In this document: positions 8,774-16,683 of the stretch, one piece after another | Layout: each line of letters begins with the position of its first letter | How positions within the stretch are numbered: the stretch's first letter is position 1 | From: Planctomycetota bacterium | GTDB taxonomy: Bacteria; Planctomycetota; UBA11346 | Assembly (NCBI GenBank): GCA_007693455.1 | Contig: REDP01000196.1 | Coordinates: 1-32,761 of the forward strand | Length of the DNA stretch: 32,761 nucleotides | Reading direction: 5' to 3' | Position numbers and translations under genes: made by a program | The notes under the pieces: generated by a model | The model's database searches: none | The model's input: the letters and a program-made list of their open reading frames with translations, nothing else | What the model was told of the DNA's origin: nothing

Positions 8774-9991
8774 TCAACCCGACACAGTGCTTGCATTCTT
8801 GTCGCCAGCTGCATTGGGGTCTTGCGGTGGACTGTCTTCAAGTATGTCGCTGCCAATGCCATAGTAGGGCAGGAGATGCCCCATTACCAGAATGGTGAGC
8901 ACCATCACCATGGGACCAATGATAAAGCCTTTCAAGCCAAAGCTGAGAAGGCCGCCGACAATGCCCAAAAAGAGAAGGAAGGAGAGCCAGGTGCCCGAAG
9001 CCTCATCCAGGCGTTGGCCGATGCGACGGCGCAGTAGCCCCAAGCCCCATGCGGCGGCGAGGCTGAGCACTGCTAAAAGGCCTGCTTCCCATTGATAGCC
9101 AGCGCTCCACTGCACCACCACCAAAGGCAGCCATACCATGGTCGTGCCGATGGCGGGCACGAGCGAAAGAAAGGTGGCCACCAGGATCAGCGGCACTATG
9201 GGGAGACCGGTAAAGACGGCCCCAAGTCCGCCGAGTGCGATGCCGCGGCAGAGGGCAAAGGCTACGGTGTCGGAGAGCAGACGATGGACGATAGAGCGGT
9301 GGCGTTGGGCTACGGCATCCATTTGCTGATCATCAAGCGGGGTGTAATTGAGGATAAAACGGGCCGCTAGCGCACCCTGGGCGTAACAGTTTGGCAGGAT
9401 GATAAAGGCGAGCGCTAAATGGGCCAAGAGGCTACTGGTGCCCCGGAAGAGAAAGGCGAGAAAGGTGGGCCCCCAGGTGGCGGCTTCATCAATGCTGGAT
9501 TCAAGCCAGGTGCGCACCTGTTCCGCTTCAAAGGGGAGGCCTGGGTAGAGACGTAAAAGGGTTGTGGCCTGGCGGTCGATAGCGGCAAAAAGATACTCTA
9601 GGCGCTCTGGATCTTGCAGGGCGATACCAATAAGCGCATCGAAGGCCCGCACGGGGTGGCCCACCGTATTAATGATAAGGGCCAGAAAGGGGGTCAAAAG
9701 TATCGCCAGCAGACATAGAGTGGCGGTAATCCCAGCCAGTTGCTGTCGCGCCATGGGTGCCATGCGAGGAAAGCGTCGTTTGAGAAAGCGGTTGCAGGGC
9801 TCGAAAAGCACTGGTCCAGTAAGTGCAGCAAGGCTCACCGCCAATAAGATGGGATCGCGCAGGGGCAAAAGAACCAACATCGCGAGAAGTGCGGTTGCGG
9901 CTACTAAGGAGAGGAGCAAAAGATGCGGCAGCCAGTGCTGCAACAGACTGCGCGGTCCAGGGTTATCGGGAAGATGCGGTGGCAATGCCAT
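8774..9991 (-). CDS. AI-2E family transporter (PerM/YdiK-type membrane protein)
   Basis: This 405-residue polytopic inner-membrane protein matches the AI-2E exporter/PerM superfamily. It has two N-terminal helices (residues about 20-65), a third near 88-110, then a long hydrophilic segment (about 115-180). A C-terminal helix bundle contains the family hallmarks FLSLVPAIGTTMVWLP and FLGIVGGLLSFGLKGFIIGP. Members have been linked to autoinducer-2 export, ion antiport or general small-molecule efflux; the substrate here cannot be told from sequence. The start ATG has only a weak upstream AAAGG about 12 bases away. It lies 86 bases downstream of the metallophosphoesterase gene on the same strand and is probably co-transcribed with it. 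An intrinsic terminator follows at 8677-8700. Confidence 0.9.
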   Translation of the reverse strand: MALPPHLPDNPGPRSLLQHWLPHLLLLSLVAATALLAMLVLLPLRDPILLAVSLAALTGPVLFEPCNRFLKRRFPRMAPMARQQLAGITATLCLLAILLTPFLALIINTVGHPVRAFDALIGIALQDPERLEYLFAAIDRQATTLLRLYPGLPFEAEQVRTWLESSIDEAATWGPTFLAFLFRGTSSLLAHLALAFIILPNCYAQGALAARFILNYTPLDDQQMDAVAQRHRSIVHRLLSDTVAFALCRGIALGGLGAVFTGLPIVPLILVATFLSLVPAIGTTMVWLPLVVVQWSAGYQWEAGLLAVLSLAAAWGLGLLRRRIGQRLDEASGTWLSFLLFLGIVGGLLSFGLKGFIIGPMVMVLTILVMGHLLPYYGIGSDILEDSPPQDPNAAGDKNASTVSG

Positions 9992-10077
9992 AGTGCTTGG
10001 GTGCCTTTATCTGCTCGGCTAGTCGTGGCCCTGTGCGTGTGATGTCGTCTCCCAGCGCGGGGAGAGCGCATGGAGGG

Positions 10078-10842
10078 CTATCGTCCGTGCCGTAAGCGCT
10101 CGGCCAAGTGGTTGTCCAAGTGGGGGTTGGCTTCGATTGCCGAAGCCGTTGCCTCGACATCATATTCCACACGGCGAAAAACAACGCGTTGATTCCCCGG
10201 CTCGTCATCAAGAAGCACGTAGCTGGCACGGATGTCGCCATCGCGCGGCTGACCAACGGAGCCAATATTGATCAGGGCCTTTTCATCAGGATCAATAAAA
10301 TAGGTTCCAGCAAAGAGTTCAGAGGGTCTGGTAAAGGTGAGGTCCTCGAGAAATACCCCAGGAACGTGGGTGTGGCCGACGAAACACACATGGGGGATGA
10401 GGCTAAAAATTTCCTGCATTTTCCCCACGTTCTTAATGTCACGCGGCATCACATATTCTCGCGTGGGCTGCCGAGGGCTGGCGTGCGTAAAGAGGAAATT
10501 GCCACTCTTGGCGTGAATTTTGAGGTTTTTGAGTACCTGAGCCCGCTGCGCGACAATTTCTGGGCCACCGTCATGCTGAATATGTTCGCGTGTCCAATCG
10601 ATGGCACGGCGCGCCCGCGGATTGAAGTTGTCTGCTCCGTAGAGGAGCGCTTCTTCATGGTTGCCCATTAGCACTGCGCCGCAGCGTTGTACCATATCCA
10701 GGCATTCTCCTGGAAAGGGGCCATAGCCCACCACATCACCAAGGCAGATGATGCGTTTGGCGCCGCCCTCTTCCATATCGGCAATAACGGCCTCAAGCGC
10801 CGCCATGTTGCCGTGAATGTCGCTGATCAACCCTTGGATCAT
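10078..10842 (-). CDS. Calcineurin-like metallophosphoesterase
   Basis: A 254-residue dimetal phosphoesterase of the YfcE/diadenosine-tetraphosphatase-like group. All metal-binding motifs are present in order: SDIHGN (D8, H10), GDVVGYGP (D36), GNHE (N61, H62), FTHASP and GHTHVP. The substrate is not determined; relatives act on phosphodiesters, nucleotides or phosphoproteins. The frame is open to 11001, but the upstream part would translate low-complexity intergenic sequence reaching into a repeat remnant. ATG 10842 begins exactly at the first conserved strand (MIQGLISDIHGN) and is preferred, with a weak GAGCGAG ahead of it. It is the first gene of a probable two-gene unit with the AI-2E-family gene, and is divergent from the protein kinase at 11210. 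A functional link to that kinase is possible but unproven. Confidence 0.9.
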   Translation of the reverse strand: MIQGLISDIHGNMAALEAVIADMEEGGAKRIICLGDVVGYGPFPGECLDMVQRCGAVLMGNHEEALLYGADNFNPRARRAIDWTREHIQHDGGPEIVAQRAQVLKNLKIHAKSGNFLFTHASPRQPTREYVMPRDIKNVGKMQEIFSLIPHVCFVGHTHVPGVFLEDLTFTRPSELFAGTYFIDPDEKALINIGSVGQPRDGDIRASYVLLDDEPGNQRVVFRRVEYDVEATASAIEANPHLDNHLAERLRHGR

Positions 10843-11209
10843 GCTCGCTCGCGTTGGCCTTATAAGTCTATGATGGTTCCGTGCCCAAGCAGTGGAACCG
10901 TTTACCCGATGACGCCATCGCCATCTCATGGCACACGGTACTGTGCCTTGGCTTATGCCAGACGCAAGGCCAATGCTGCCGGCAATGACAGGGCGACTCA
11001 ACGCTCGCCCCCGGGATCGCCGATCTCCCGATCGGCAGCACAGTAGATCGTCGAATGTTCACGCGTAAAAGATCATTCATGGTGCCTCGGTCTGGTGGTT
11101 GACCATTGCCATGATTGCGTGCGTCAGTCCACAAAAGACGGCAATTGACAGTGGCGCGTGACTGGCGACCGTATGCGCGTCCATTGCTTCCTGCTGAAAG
11201 GTTGCCCCC
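10843..11209. other. Divergent intergenic region, phosphoesterase/kinase
   Basis: The 367 bases hold the promoters of two divergent genes and a truncated copy of the dispersed element (10989-11037). A TTGACA hexamer at 11145-11150 could be a -35 box for the kinase, but no convincing -10 sequence stands at the right distance. No RNA gene or complete ORF with a ribosome-binding site was seen. Confidence 0.5.
10989..11037 (+). repeat. Dispersed cloverleaf element, copy A (left half only)
   Basis: This copy begins with the element's CAGGGCGACTC terminus and runs through the left arm, the CCCGGGATC spacer and the first hairpin (GCCGATC, loop TCCC, GATCGGC). It then breaks off: the central terminator-like hairpin, third hairpin and right arm are missing. 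No flanking duplication can be tested because only one end is present. Confidence 0.75.
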
Positions 11210-12346
11210 ATGCCCGCACTCGGCGAAAGCGCTTTCTTACTCAAATGTCCGGCCTGCTCCCATGAATTTCTGGTGCCGCGTCGTGCGGCTGGTCGTAAAG
11301 TGGCCTGCCCCCACTGTCGCAAAGTGCTCACCGCCCAGCCGCAGCAGGATACGCCAGCAGACCCTCTGGTAGGGAAGGTGATTGCAGGTGTCGAACTGCA
11401 GCGGCGTTTGGGTGCTGGGGCCTTGGGCGTTGTCTATGAGGGGCAGCAGCAATCCCTGGGCCGACGAGTGGCGGTTAAGCTCCTCTCGAAAAAGGCCGCG
11501 GAATCAGAGGTGCAGGTAAAGCGCTTCCAGCGTGAAGCCAAACTGGCGGCCAAGATTCAGCACCCCAACGTGGTGGGTGTATATGACTACGGCTTTGAGC
11601 GCGGACTCCACTATCTGGTTATGGAGTTTGTCGAAGGTGGCAATCTCGCCCAAATGATTGATGATCAGACGCGCTTGCCGTGGCGGGATGCGCTCGATCT
11701 TCTCCTGCAAGTGGCGCGTGCCTTAGAGTTGCTTGCCGGCTATGACATGGTGCACCGTGATGTGAAGCCAGCCAATATTTTGATCACCAGTGAAGGCATT
11801 GCCAAGCTCGCCGACCTGGGTTTAGCCAAGCAGCAGGATGTTAACGGTGATGGTACCATGTTGACCATGCAAGGGATGATGATGGGAAGTCCCGCCTATT
11901 GTTCCCCAGAGCAAGCGCGTGATGCATCTACAGCTGGCCATGCCGCAGATGTCTACAGCCTAGGCGCAACGTTTTTCCACGCGATTACTGGCCAAGCCCC
12001 ATTTCAAGGCAAAACCGCCATGGACGTGGTGCGTCAGGTACTCTCCAAAGACCCGCCGCAGCCCCGTGATTTGGTGCCTGATCTTCCCGAAGGCATCAAC
12101 GATCTGGTGATGCAGCTCATGGAAAAGGATCCCGACGATCGCCCTCAAAATCCCAGTGAATTGATCGCTGAAGTAAGCGCGGTTTTAGAAGCACCCCAGC
12201 GCCGTGTTGTTCGTCGCCCTCGGCGTGGCGGCAAGTCTTCTCGCGGCAAGGGTCGCGGTTCGTCAATGATGCTGCCGCTGATGGCGGTGGCTCTGGTTGT
12301 GGTCATCGCCATAGTCCTCGCGGTAATCCTCTTTACGGGCTCCTAA
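11210..12346 (+). CDS. Membrane-anchored Ser/Thr protein kinase with N-terminal zinc ribbon
   Basis: A 378-residue Hanks-type kinase. The N-terminus has a CxxC-x16-CxxC zinc ribbon (C13/C16, C33/C36; CPAC, CPHC). The kinase domain covers residues about 60-325: glycine loop LGAGALGVVYEG, VAVK lysine K90, catalytic HRDVKPANIL (D184), DLG metal-binding motif (D202, Leu replacing the usual Phe) and SPAYCSPEQ in the activation segment. A basic Arg/Lys/Ser-rich linker (about 333-350) leads to one C-terminal transmembrane helix (about 352-375) with almost nothing beyond it, so the kinase probably faces the cytoplasm with no extracellular sensor. The zinc ribbon may be the regulatory module. GAAAGG lies eight bases before the ATG. 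It converges on dnaE across the repeat block. Substrates are unknown. Confidence 0.95.
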   Translation: MPALGESAFLLKCPACSHEFLVPRRAAGRKVACPHCRKVLTAQPQQDTPADPLVGKVIAGVELQRRLGAGALGVVYEGQQQSLGRRVAVKLLSKKAAESEVQVKRFQREAKLAAKIQHPNVVGVYDYGFERGLHYLVMEFVEGGNLAQMIDDQTRLPWRDALDLLLQVARALELLAGYDMVHRDVKPANILITSEGIAKLADLGLAKQQDVNGDGTMLTMQGMMMGSPAYCSPEQARDASTAGHAADVYSLGATFFHAITGQAPFQGKTAMDVVRQVLSKDPPQPRDLVPDLPEGINDLVMQLMEKDPDDRPQNPSELIAEVSAVLEAPQRRVVRRPRRGGKSSRGKGRGSSMMLPLMAVALVVVIAIVLAVILFTGS

Positions 12347-12491
12347 GCCAAGGGCGTCTGAAAGCTCACGCCAAGGACCGCCGATTTCCAGACCCAAGGC
12401 ATTAAGCGTTTGGGGTTCGTGTTCGTGCATGTATTAGGGCTTATTGTACATCACCGCATGAATGCCGAGATCACGACTGAGAGTGCCGGTA

Positions 12492-12884
12492 GGTGATTTG
12501 AGGCCCCAACGGGGCTTCACGTGCTACCCTGGATGTGCGCGGTAGGGGATTTGAAGATATACCCCTTGTATCAATGCGCCCTGGCCTAGGGCGTGCGACC
12601 CTGGGTGTGTACAATAGGGGTTTGAAGCCCCAACGGGGCTTCGCATGATAGCCCAGGGTTGCACGCAACGCGTGCTACCCTGGGTGTGCGTGTCTTTTGA
12701 ATCAACCCTGAAAGGGTTGCGCAGGCTCAGCTTCGGAGGGGAGCAGGATGGCGTCACGATTGATACGCCTTCGCAACCCCGTTGGGGTTGCCTCGCTCTT
12801 CCTTCCATTCCCAGGGTAGCGCTCAGGGAGCGCAACCCTGGGCTGGGCTACGGAGCCCCGTTGGGGCTCGATGAGACCACAGGC
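12492..12884 (+). repeat. Second palindromic repeat family, cluster
   Basis: The cluster holds at least seven hairpins. Small ones have stems around AAC, GTT or GAA loops: 12503-12515, 12624-12642, 12703-12719, 12773-12791 and 12853-12869. Two larger ones have 15-bp stems of the CCCAGGGT...ACCCTGGG type (12652-12684 and 12810-12842), each with one mismatch. The last about 92 bases (12793-12884) recur inverted at the window's right end (32668-32760) with about five differences. The other units look like older, diverged relatives. No transposase or other gene is contained. Confidence 0.85.
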
Positions 12885-12910
12885 CTGAGCATTGCGAATG
12901 CTTCATGCCA

Positions 12911-12988
12911 CTGATCTCCTGATCGGCCTGTAAAAGCATATCCCGCGAAGCTGGCGCTCCTTTTCCTGATAAGCTTTGAGTGATCAAG
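12911..12988 (+). repeat. Dispersed cloverleaf element, copy G (decayed)
   Basis: It keeps part of hairpin 1 (TGATCTCCTGATCGGCC), a reduced middle with TAAAAGC, the third hairpin region (CCCGCGAAGC) and a degenerate right arm (AAGCTTTGAG, then ATCAAG). The left arm and the terminator hairpin are absent. It starts 27 bases after the end of the second-family cluster and ends just before the dnaE stop codon. Confidence 0.65.
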
Positions 12989-13003
12989 GCCTGTTGCCTC
13001 TGT

Positions 13004-16000
13004 TTACGCCCGCATATCCGTATCTGGCCGGGCAAAAATGGGGTGGACGTGCCGAGCCCCCCAGATTTTCTGCAGGCCCTGGATGAGGTCTTTGCTGGGG
13101 TGAATGTGCCAGCGTTCATCAGCACTTAGTTTTACCAACACCTGATCAGGGGTGTGTACGTGGATCATCAGCGGACAGGCTCCAGGGTGCTCCTTGAGCA
13201 GGCTTTCTGTTGCGGGTAGTACCGCATCAAGCCCCAGTTGCTCGTCCACGGTAAGGATGATCTCTCGGGTGAGGCGCTCTTGTAAAATATCGGCGGGAAT
13301 GACATCGCTGACAATTAAACTGGGAATGTCATCCTCCTGCGTCTGTTCGCTTTCCATGGCTGCTGCAGGGTCAATCTCATCGCCCTCTTCGGCGAGCGTT
13401 GGCGCAGGAGGGGCTTGGCGGCGACGCTGACGTTCATCGACTTTGCCCCGAAAAATAGCTACCAGATTATCATCGCAGTCGGCGGCAAAGCGATCATAGG
13501 GGCCTGCTTCATAGTCGCCTCGGCGATTACTGCGTCCGGCAAAGAGGACTGCTTCAAAGCGGCCGCTCAAGTCTTCTAAGGTCAAAACAGCCATCATTTT
13601 GTTGGTGCGGGTTTTGATCGTCCGCTTGCTTATGACAACTGCCGCAATGGCTATCTCGCCACTAGGGCGTTGCCGTAAGTCGGTCGCCACATGGCTGGTG
13701 TGGGGTTTAAGGCTGTCCTGATAACTGCTCAGAGGATGGGAGCTCATCCAATATCCAGTGAGCTGCTTTTCAAAATCAAGGCGTTCGTGCTCGCTGAAGT
13801 CGGGGATATCGGGGTAGCCCTGGGTGTCTGCTTTAAACTCAGGATCCTCTTCAAAAACATCGAACAGGGTGGCTTGCTGTTGCTCGCGGGAGCGGGCAAT
13901 GCGCTGGCCGCGATCAAAGGCTCGGTCCATGGTTTCCAAGAGAGCTCGACGATTACTATGCAAGGCGTCAAAGGCGCCTACCCGAATAAGCGCATCGACT
14001 ACGCGCTTATTGACTGTGCGGGTGGAGATGCGTTCGCAAAAATCATACAACGATCCGAAGGAGCCACTTATTTCGCGCACTTCCATAATGTGTTCAGCGG
14101 CCGCATGGCCGACCCCTTTAATGCCGCCAAATCCGTATAAAATAGCATCGCCGTCAGGAGTGAATTCCCATCCCGATCGATTAATGTCAGGGGGGAGGAC
14201 CTCGTAGCCTTTGCGCCGTAGCTCTTGCACAAAGAGCGACATCTTATCCTTATTCCCCATCTCATAGATAAGGTTGGCGGTCATAAAGGCAGGATAGTGG
14301 TTGGCCTTCATGTAAGCCGTCCAGTAAGCGATTTGCCCGTAGCAGGCACTATGGGACTTATTGAAGCAGTAGCTTGCAAAGCCAACGATTTTATCCCACA
14401 TTTGCTCGGCGAGACGACGATCGAACTGATGCCGTTCCCAGGCACCTTCGATAAACATATCCTTCATCTTGGCCATTACATCGGCGACCTTCTTGCCCAT
14501 GGCCTTGCGCAGATCATCGGCTTGAGAGGGCGTAAAGCCACAGAGTTCGCGACTGATATTCATCACCTGTTCTTGGTAAATAAACAGGCCGAAGGTTTCT
14601 TCAAGTACCTCTTCAAGCACGGGATGCGGGTAGTCCACTTGTTCGCGGCCATGTTTGCGGTCGCAGTATTGGATGTGCATATTGGCCATGAGCGGGCCGG
14701 GGCGATAAAGTGCCACCAGTGCGATCATGTCTTCAAAGCGGTCGGGCTGGAGCAGGCGGATGAGTTCTTGGAAGCCACTCGATTCACACTGAAAAACCCC
14801 CAGGGTATCCCCTTCACCCAAAAGCTCAAAGGTGCGAGTATCATCCATGGGGAGATCTGGGTAAAGGATGGGCGTCGTCGTTGATTGGGTGGCAAGGGCG
14901 ATATCCGCCGCTTTTTTGAGGATGGACATGGTTTTGAGGCCAAGGAAGTCCATCTTGAGCAGGCCGCAGCTCTCCACCTGGGACATATTGTATTGGGTGG
15001 CAGGTTTTTGTTTTACCGTACACACTGGCACATAATGGTGCACAGGACCAGGGGCAATAATCACTCCACAGGCATGCACGCCAAGGCTGCGCCCGAGATT
15101 TTCCAGACGCATGGCGGTGTCCAGGACTACCCGCGTGCGCTCGTCATTTTCATAGCGCAGTCGCATGCTTTCGACGGTGGCATCTTCGCCATCTTTGAGC
15201 GGCTTGAGGCCCAAGCATACAGGGATGGTGTGTTTACCGCCAGGGTCTTCAGGAACGAGGTTGGCGAGATCCTGCGATTCGGCGGGCGTCCATTCGTAGG
15301 CCCGAGCGACATCTTTAATCGCCATGCGCGCCTTCATGGTGCCCAGGGTCATAATCATGGTTACTGCTTGCGAGCCATACTTATCCGACACATAGTCGAT
15401 AACCCGCTGCCGACCATCTTTGCAGAAATCGATATCAATATCCGGCATGGATTTGCGGCCAGGGTTGAGAAAGCGTTCAAACAACAGGCCGTAACGCAGG
15501 GGGCAGATATCGGTGATGCCGAGGCAATACGCAACCAGACTGCCTGCAGCCGATCCGCGACCTGGACCCACGGGGATATCGTTGGCCTTGGCCCAATTGA
15601 TAAAGTCTTGAACAATGAGGAAGTAGGCCTCAAAGCCCATATTTTCAATGGTTTCCAGCTCAAACTGCAGGCGTTGGAGGTGTTCGTCTGTAATATCATC
15701 GCCATAACGTTCCTGTAAGCCATCGTGGCACATGGCCTTCAGATACGAGTTGGTAGTATGCTCGTGCGGACAAGTAAAGAGGGGGAGGTGGTAGCCCTCA
15801 TAAGGAATGCCTGACTCGCGACAGCGTTCAGTTATTTCTCGTGTAGCGGCAAGTGCTTCTGGGCAATCGGCAAAGAGTTCGGCCATTTCATCGGCGGATT
15901 TGAAGAAAAACTCCTGCGAGGGCATGCGCCTGCGCCGAGTATCCGAAAGGGTGGTAACCTTTTGGATGGCCAATTGCACATCATGGGCAGCAGCGTCATC

Positions 16001-16624
16001 ACGCTGTAAATAGTGACACCAGTTGCTTGCCACCACGGGAAGGGAGCAGCGCCGCGCTAGGTCACGATTGGCATCGCGGAGGCTTACGGGCCCATCGACG
16101 CCATGATCGGTTAGTTCGACATACAGGCGGTCACTAAAGATGTCTTGCAGAAGGCCGGCTTGTCGGACGGCTTCATCCATGACGCCAGCCTGCAGATGGC
16201 GGTTAAGGAAACCATCCGGCCCTGCGCCAGTCAGACAAATGATTCCTTCGTGGTGCTGGGCGAGACATTCCAAGTCCACGCGCGGTTCATAATGGAATCC
16301 GTGTAGCCAGCCGAGACTCACTAATTGCATGAGATTGGTGTAGCCCTGTGGATTCATCGCTAACAGCACGAGATTGTGCATGTCGCGACTTTTTTCCGCC
16401 ATACCCAAAGGGGCAATGTTTACCTGGCAGCCGATAATGCCCGTGATGCCAGCTTTTTTGGTAGCTTCGCTAAACTCGTAAGCACCTAAGAGATTGCCGC
16501 GGTCAGTAAGGGCAAGGGCATCCATTTCCAATTCACAGGCCCGCTGCACAAGGCCAGTGATGGTGCTGGTGGATTCCAGCAGGGTGAAGTGGCTATGGCA
16601 GTGGAGGTGAGTGAAGGCGGCCAT
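13004..16624 (-). CDS. dnaE: DNA polymerase III alpha subunit
   Basis: The replicative polymerase catalytic subunit, 1206 residues, near the usual 1160-1200 for DnaE1. It opens with a PHP domain (residues about 1-270). The catalytic PolIIIalpha domain has GPGRGSAAGSLVAYCLGI and PDIDIDF at 394-400, whose acidic residues match E. coli D401 and D403. The finger and tandem helix-hairpin-helix regions follow, then an OB fold near 970-1060 (IAAVVISKRTIKTRTNKMMA). PHP metal ligands are partly lost: TDRGN replaces TDHGN and GCQV replaces the usual GCE(V/A), so PHP nuclease activity is doubtful. The ATG has no clear Shine-Dalgarno. The porin gene ends 59 bases upstream on the same strand, so read-through is possible. 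Confidence 0.97.
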   Translation of the reverse strand: MAAFTHLHCHSHFTLLESTSTITGLVQRACELEMDALALTDRGNLLGAYEFSEATKKAGITGIIGCQVNIAPLGMAEKSRDMHNLVLLAMNPQGYTNLMQLVSLGWLHGFHYEPRVDLECLAQHHEGIICLTGAGPDGFLNRHLQAGVMDEAVRQAGLLQDIFSDRLYVELTDHGVDGPVSLRDANRDLARRCSLPVVASNWCHYLQRDDAAAHDVQLAIQKVTTLSDTRRRRMPSQEFFFKSADEMAELFADCPEALAATREITERCRESGIPYEGYHLPLFTCPHEHTTNSYLKAMCHDGLQERYGDDITDEHLQRLQFELETIENMGFEAYFLIVQDFINWAKANDIPVGPGRGSAAGSLVAYCLGITDICPLRYGLLFERFLNPGRKSMPDIDIDFCKDGRQRVIDYVSDKYGSQAVTMIMTLGTMKARMAIKDVARAYEWTPAESQDLANLVPEDPGGKHTIPVCLGLKPLKDGEDATVESMRLRYENDERTRVVLDTAMRLENLGRSLGVHACGVIIAPGPVHHYVPVCTVKQKPATQYNMSQVESCGLLKMDFLGLKTMSILKKAADIALATQSTTTPILYPDLPMDDTRTFELLGEGDTLGVFQCESSGFQELIRLLQPDRFEDMIALVALYRPGPLMANMHIQYCDRKHGREQVDYPHPVLEEVLEETFGLFIYQEQVMNISRELCGFTPSQADDLRKAMGKKVADVMAKMKDMFIEGAWERHQFDRRLAEQMWDKIVGFASYCFNKSHSACYGQIAYWTAYMKANHYPAFMTANLIYEMGNKDKMSLFVQELRRKGYEVLPPDINRSGWEFTPDGDAILYGFGGIKGVGHAAAEHIMEVREISGSFGSLYDFCERISTRTVNKRVVDALIRVGAFDALHSNRRALLETMDRAFDRGQRIARSREQQQATLFDVFEEDPEFKADTQGYPDIPDFSEHERLDFEKQLTGYWMSSHPLSSYQDSLKPHTSHVATDLRQRPSGEIAIAAVVISKRTIKTRTNKMMAVLTLEDLSGRFEAVLFAGRSNRRGDYEAGPYDRFAADCDDNLVAIFRGKVDERQRRRQAPPAPTLAEEGDEIDPAAAMESEQTQEDDIPSLIVSDVIPADILQERLTREIILTVDEQLGLDAVLPATESLLKEHPGACPLMIHVHTPDQVLVKLSADERWHIHPSKDLIQGLQKIWGARHVHPIFARPDTDMRA

Positions 16625-16683
16625 AAGTGGGTGCGATGTGTGCCTGCTTGCGGCCCGTGTACGGTGGACCGTGACGGGTTGTT

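Larger units (their letters stand above)
12347..13003. other. Repeat-filled region between kinase and dnaE
   Basis: These 657 bases between two convergent genes contain no credible protein gene. The first about 145 bases show no recognised structure. From 12492 the sequence is a run of short palindromes (second repeat family), followed by a decayed copy of the dispersed cloverleaf element. ORFs here are translations of repeats without ribosome-binding sites. Confidence 0.75.

Noticed and set aside
10020-10077. CTCCC/GGGAG inverted repeat between the phosphoesterase and AI-2E-family genes considered as a terminator.
   Set aside because: The stem is only five bases and no T-run follows on the minus strand, so co-transcription of the two genes is more likely.
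12263-12430. A 55-codon minus-strand ORF starting MHEHEPQTLNALG, overlapping the 3' end of the kinase gene.
   Set aside because: It has no Shine-Dalgarno, more than half lies antisense to the kinase linker and membrane helix, and its product resembles nothing known to me. It could be a remnant of a lost gene but cannot be supported.
12910-12990. Repeated hairpins considered as a CRISPR array.
   Set aside because: The repeats are of unequal length and spacing, are themselves palindromic, lack regular spacers, and no cas gene is present.
14885-15718. Long plus-strand ORF (277 codons) inside dnaE.
   Set aside because: It is antisense to the conserved DnaE catalytic region; its length follows from codon bias and there is no independent sign of coding.
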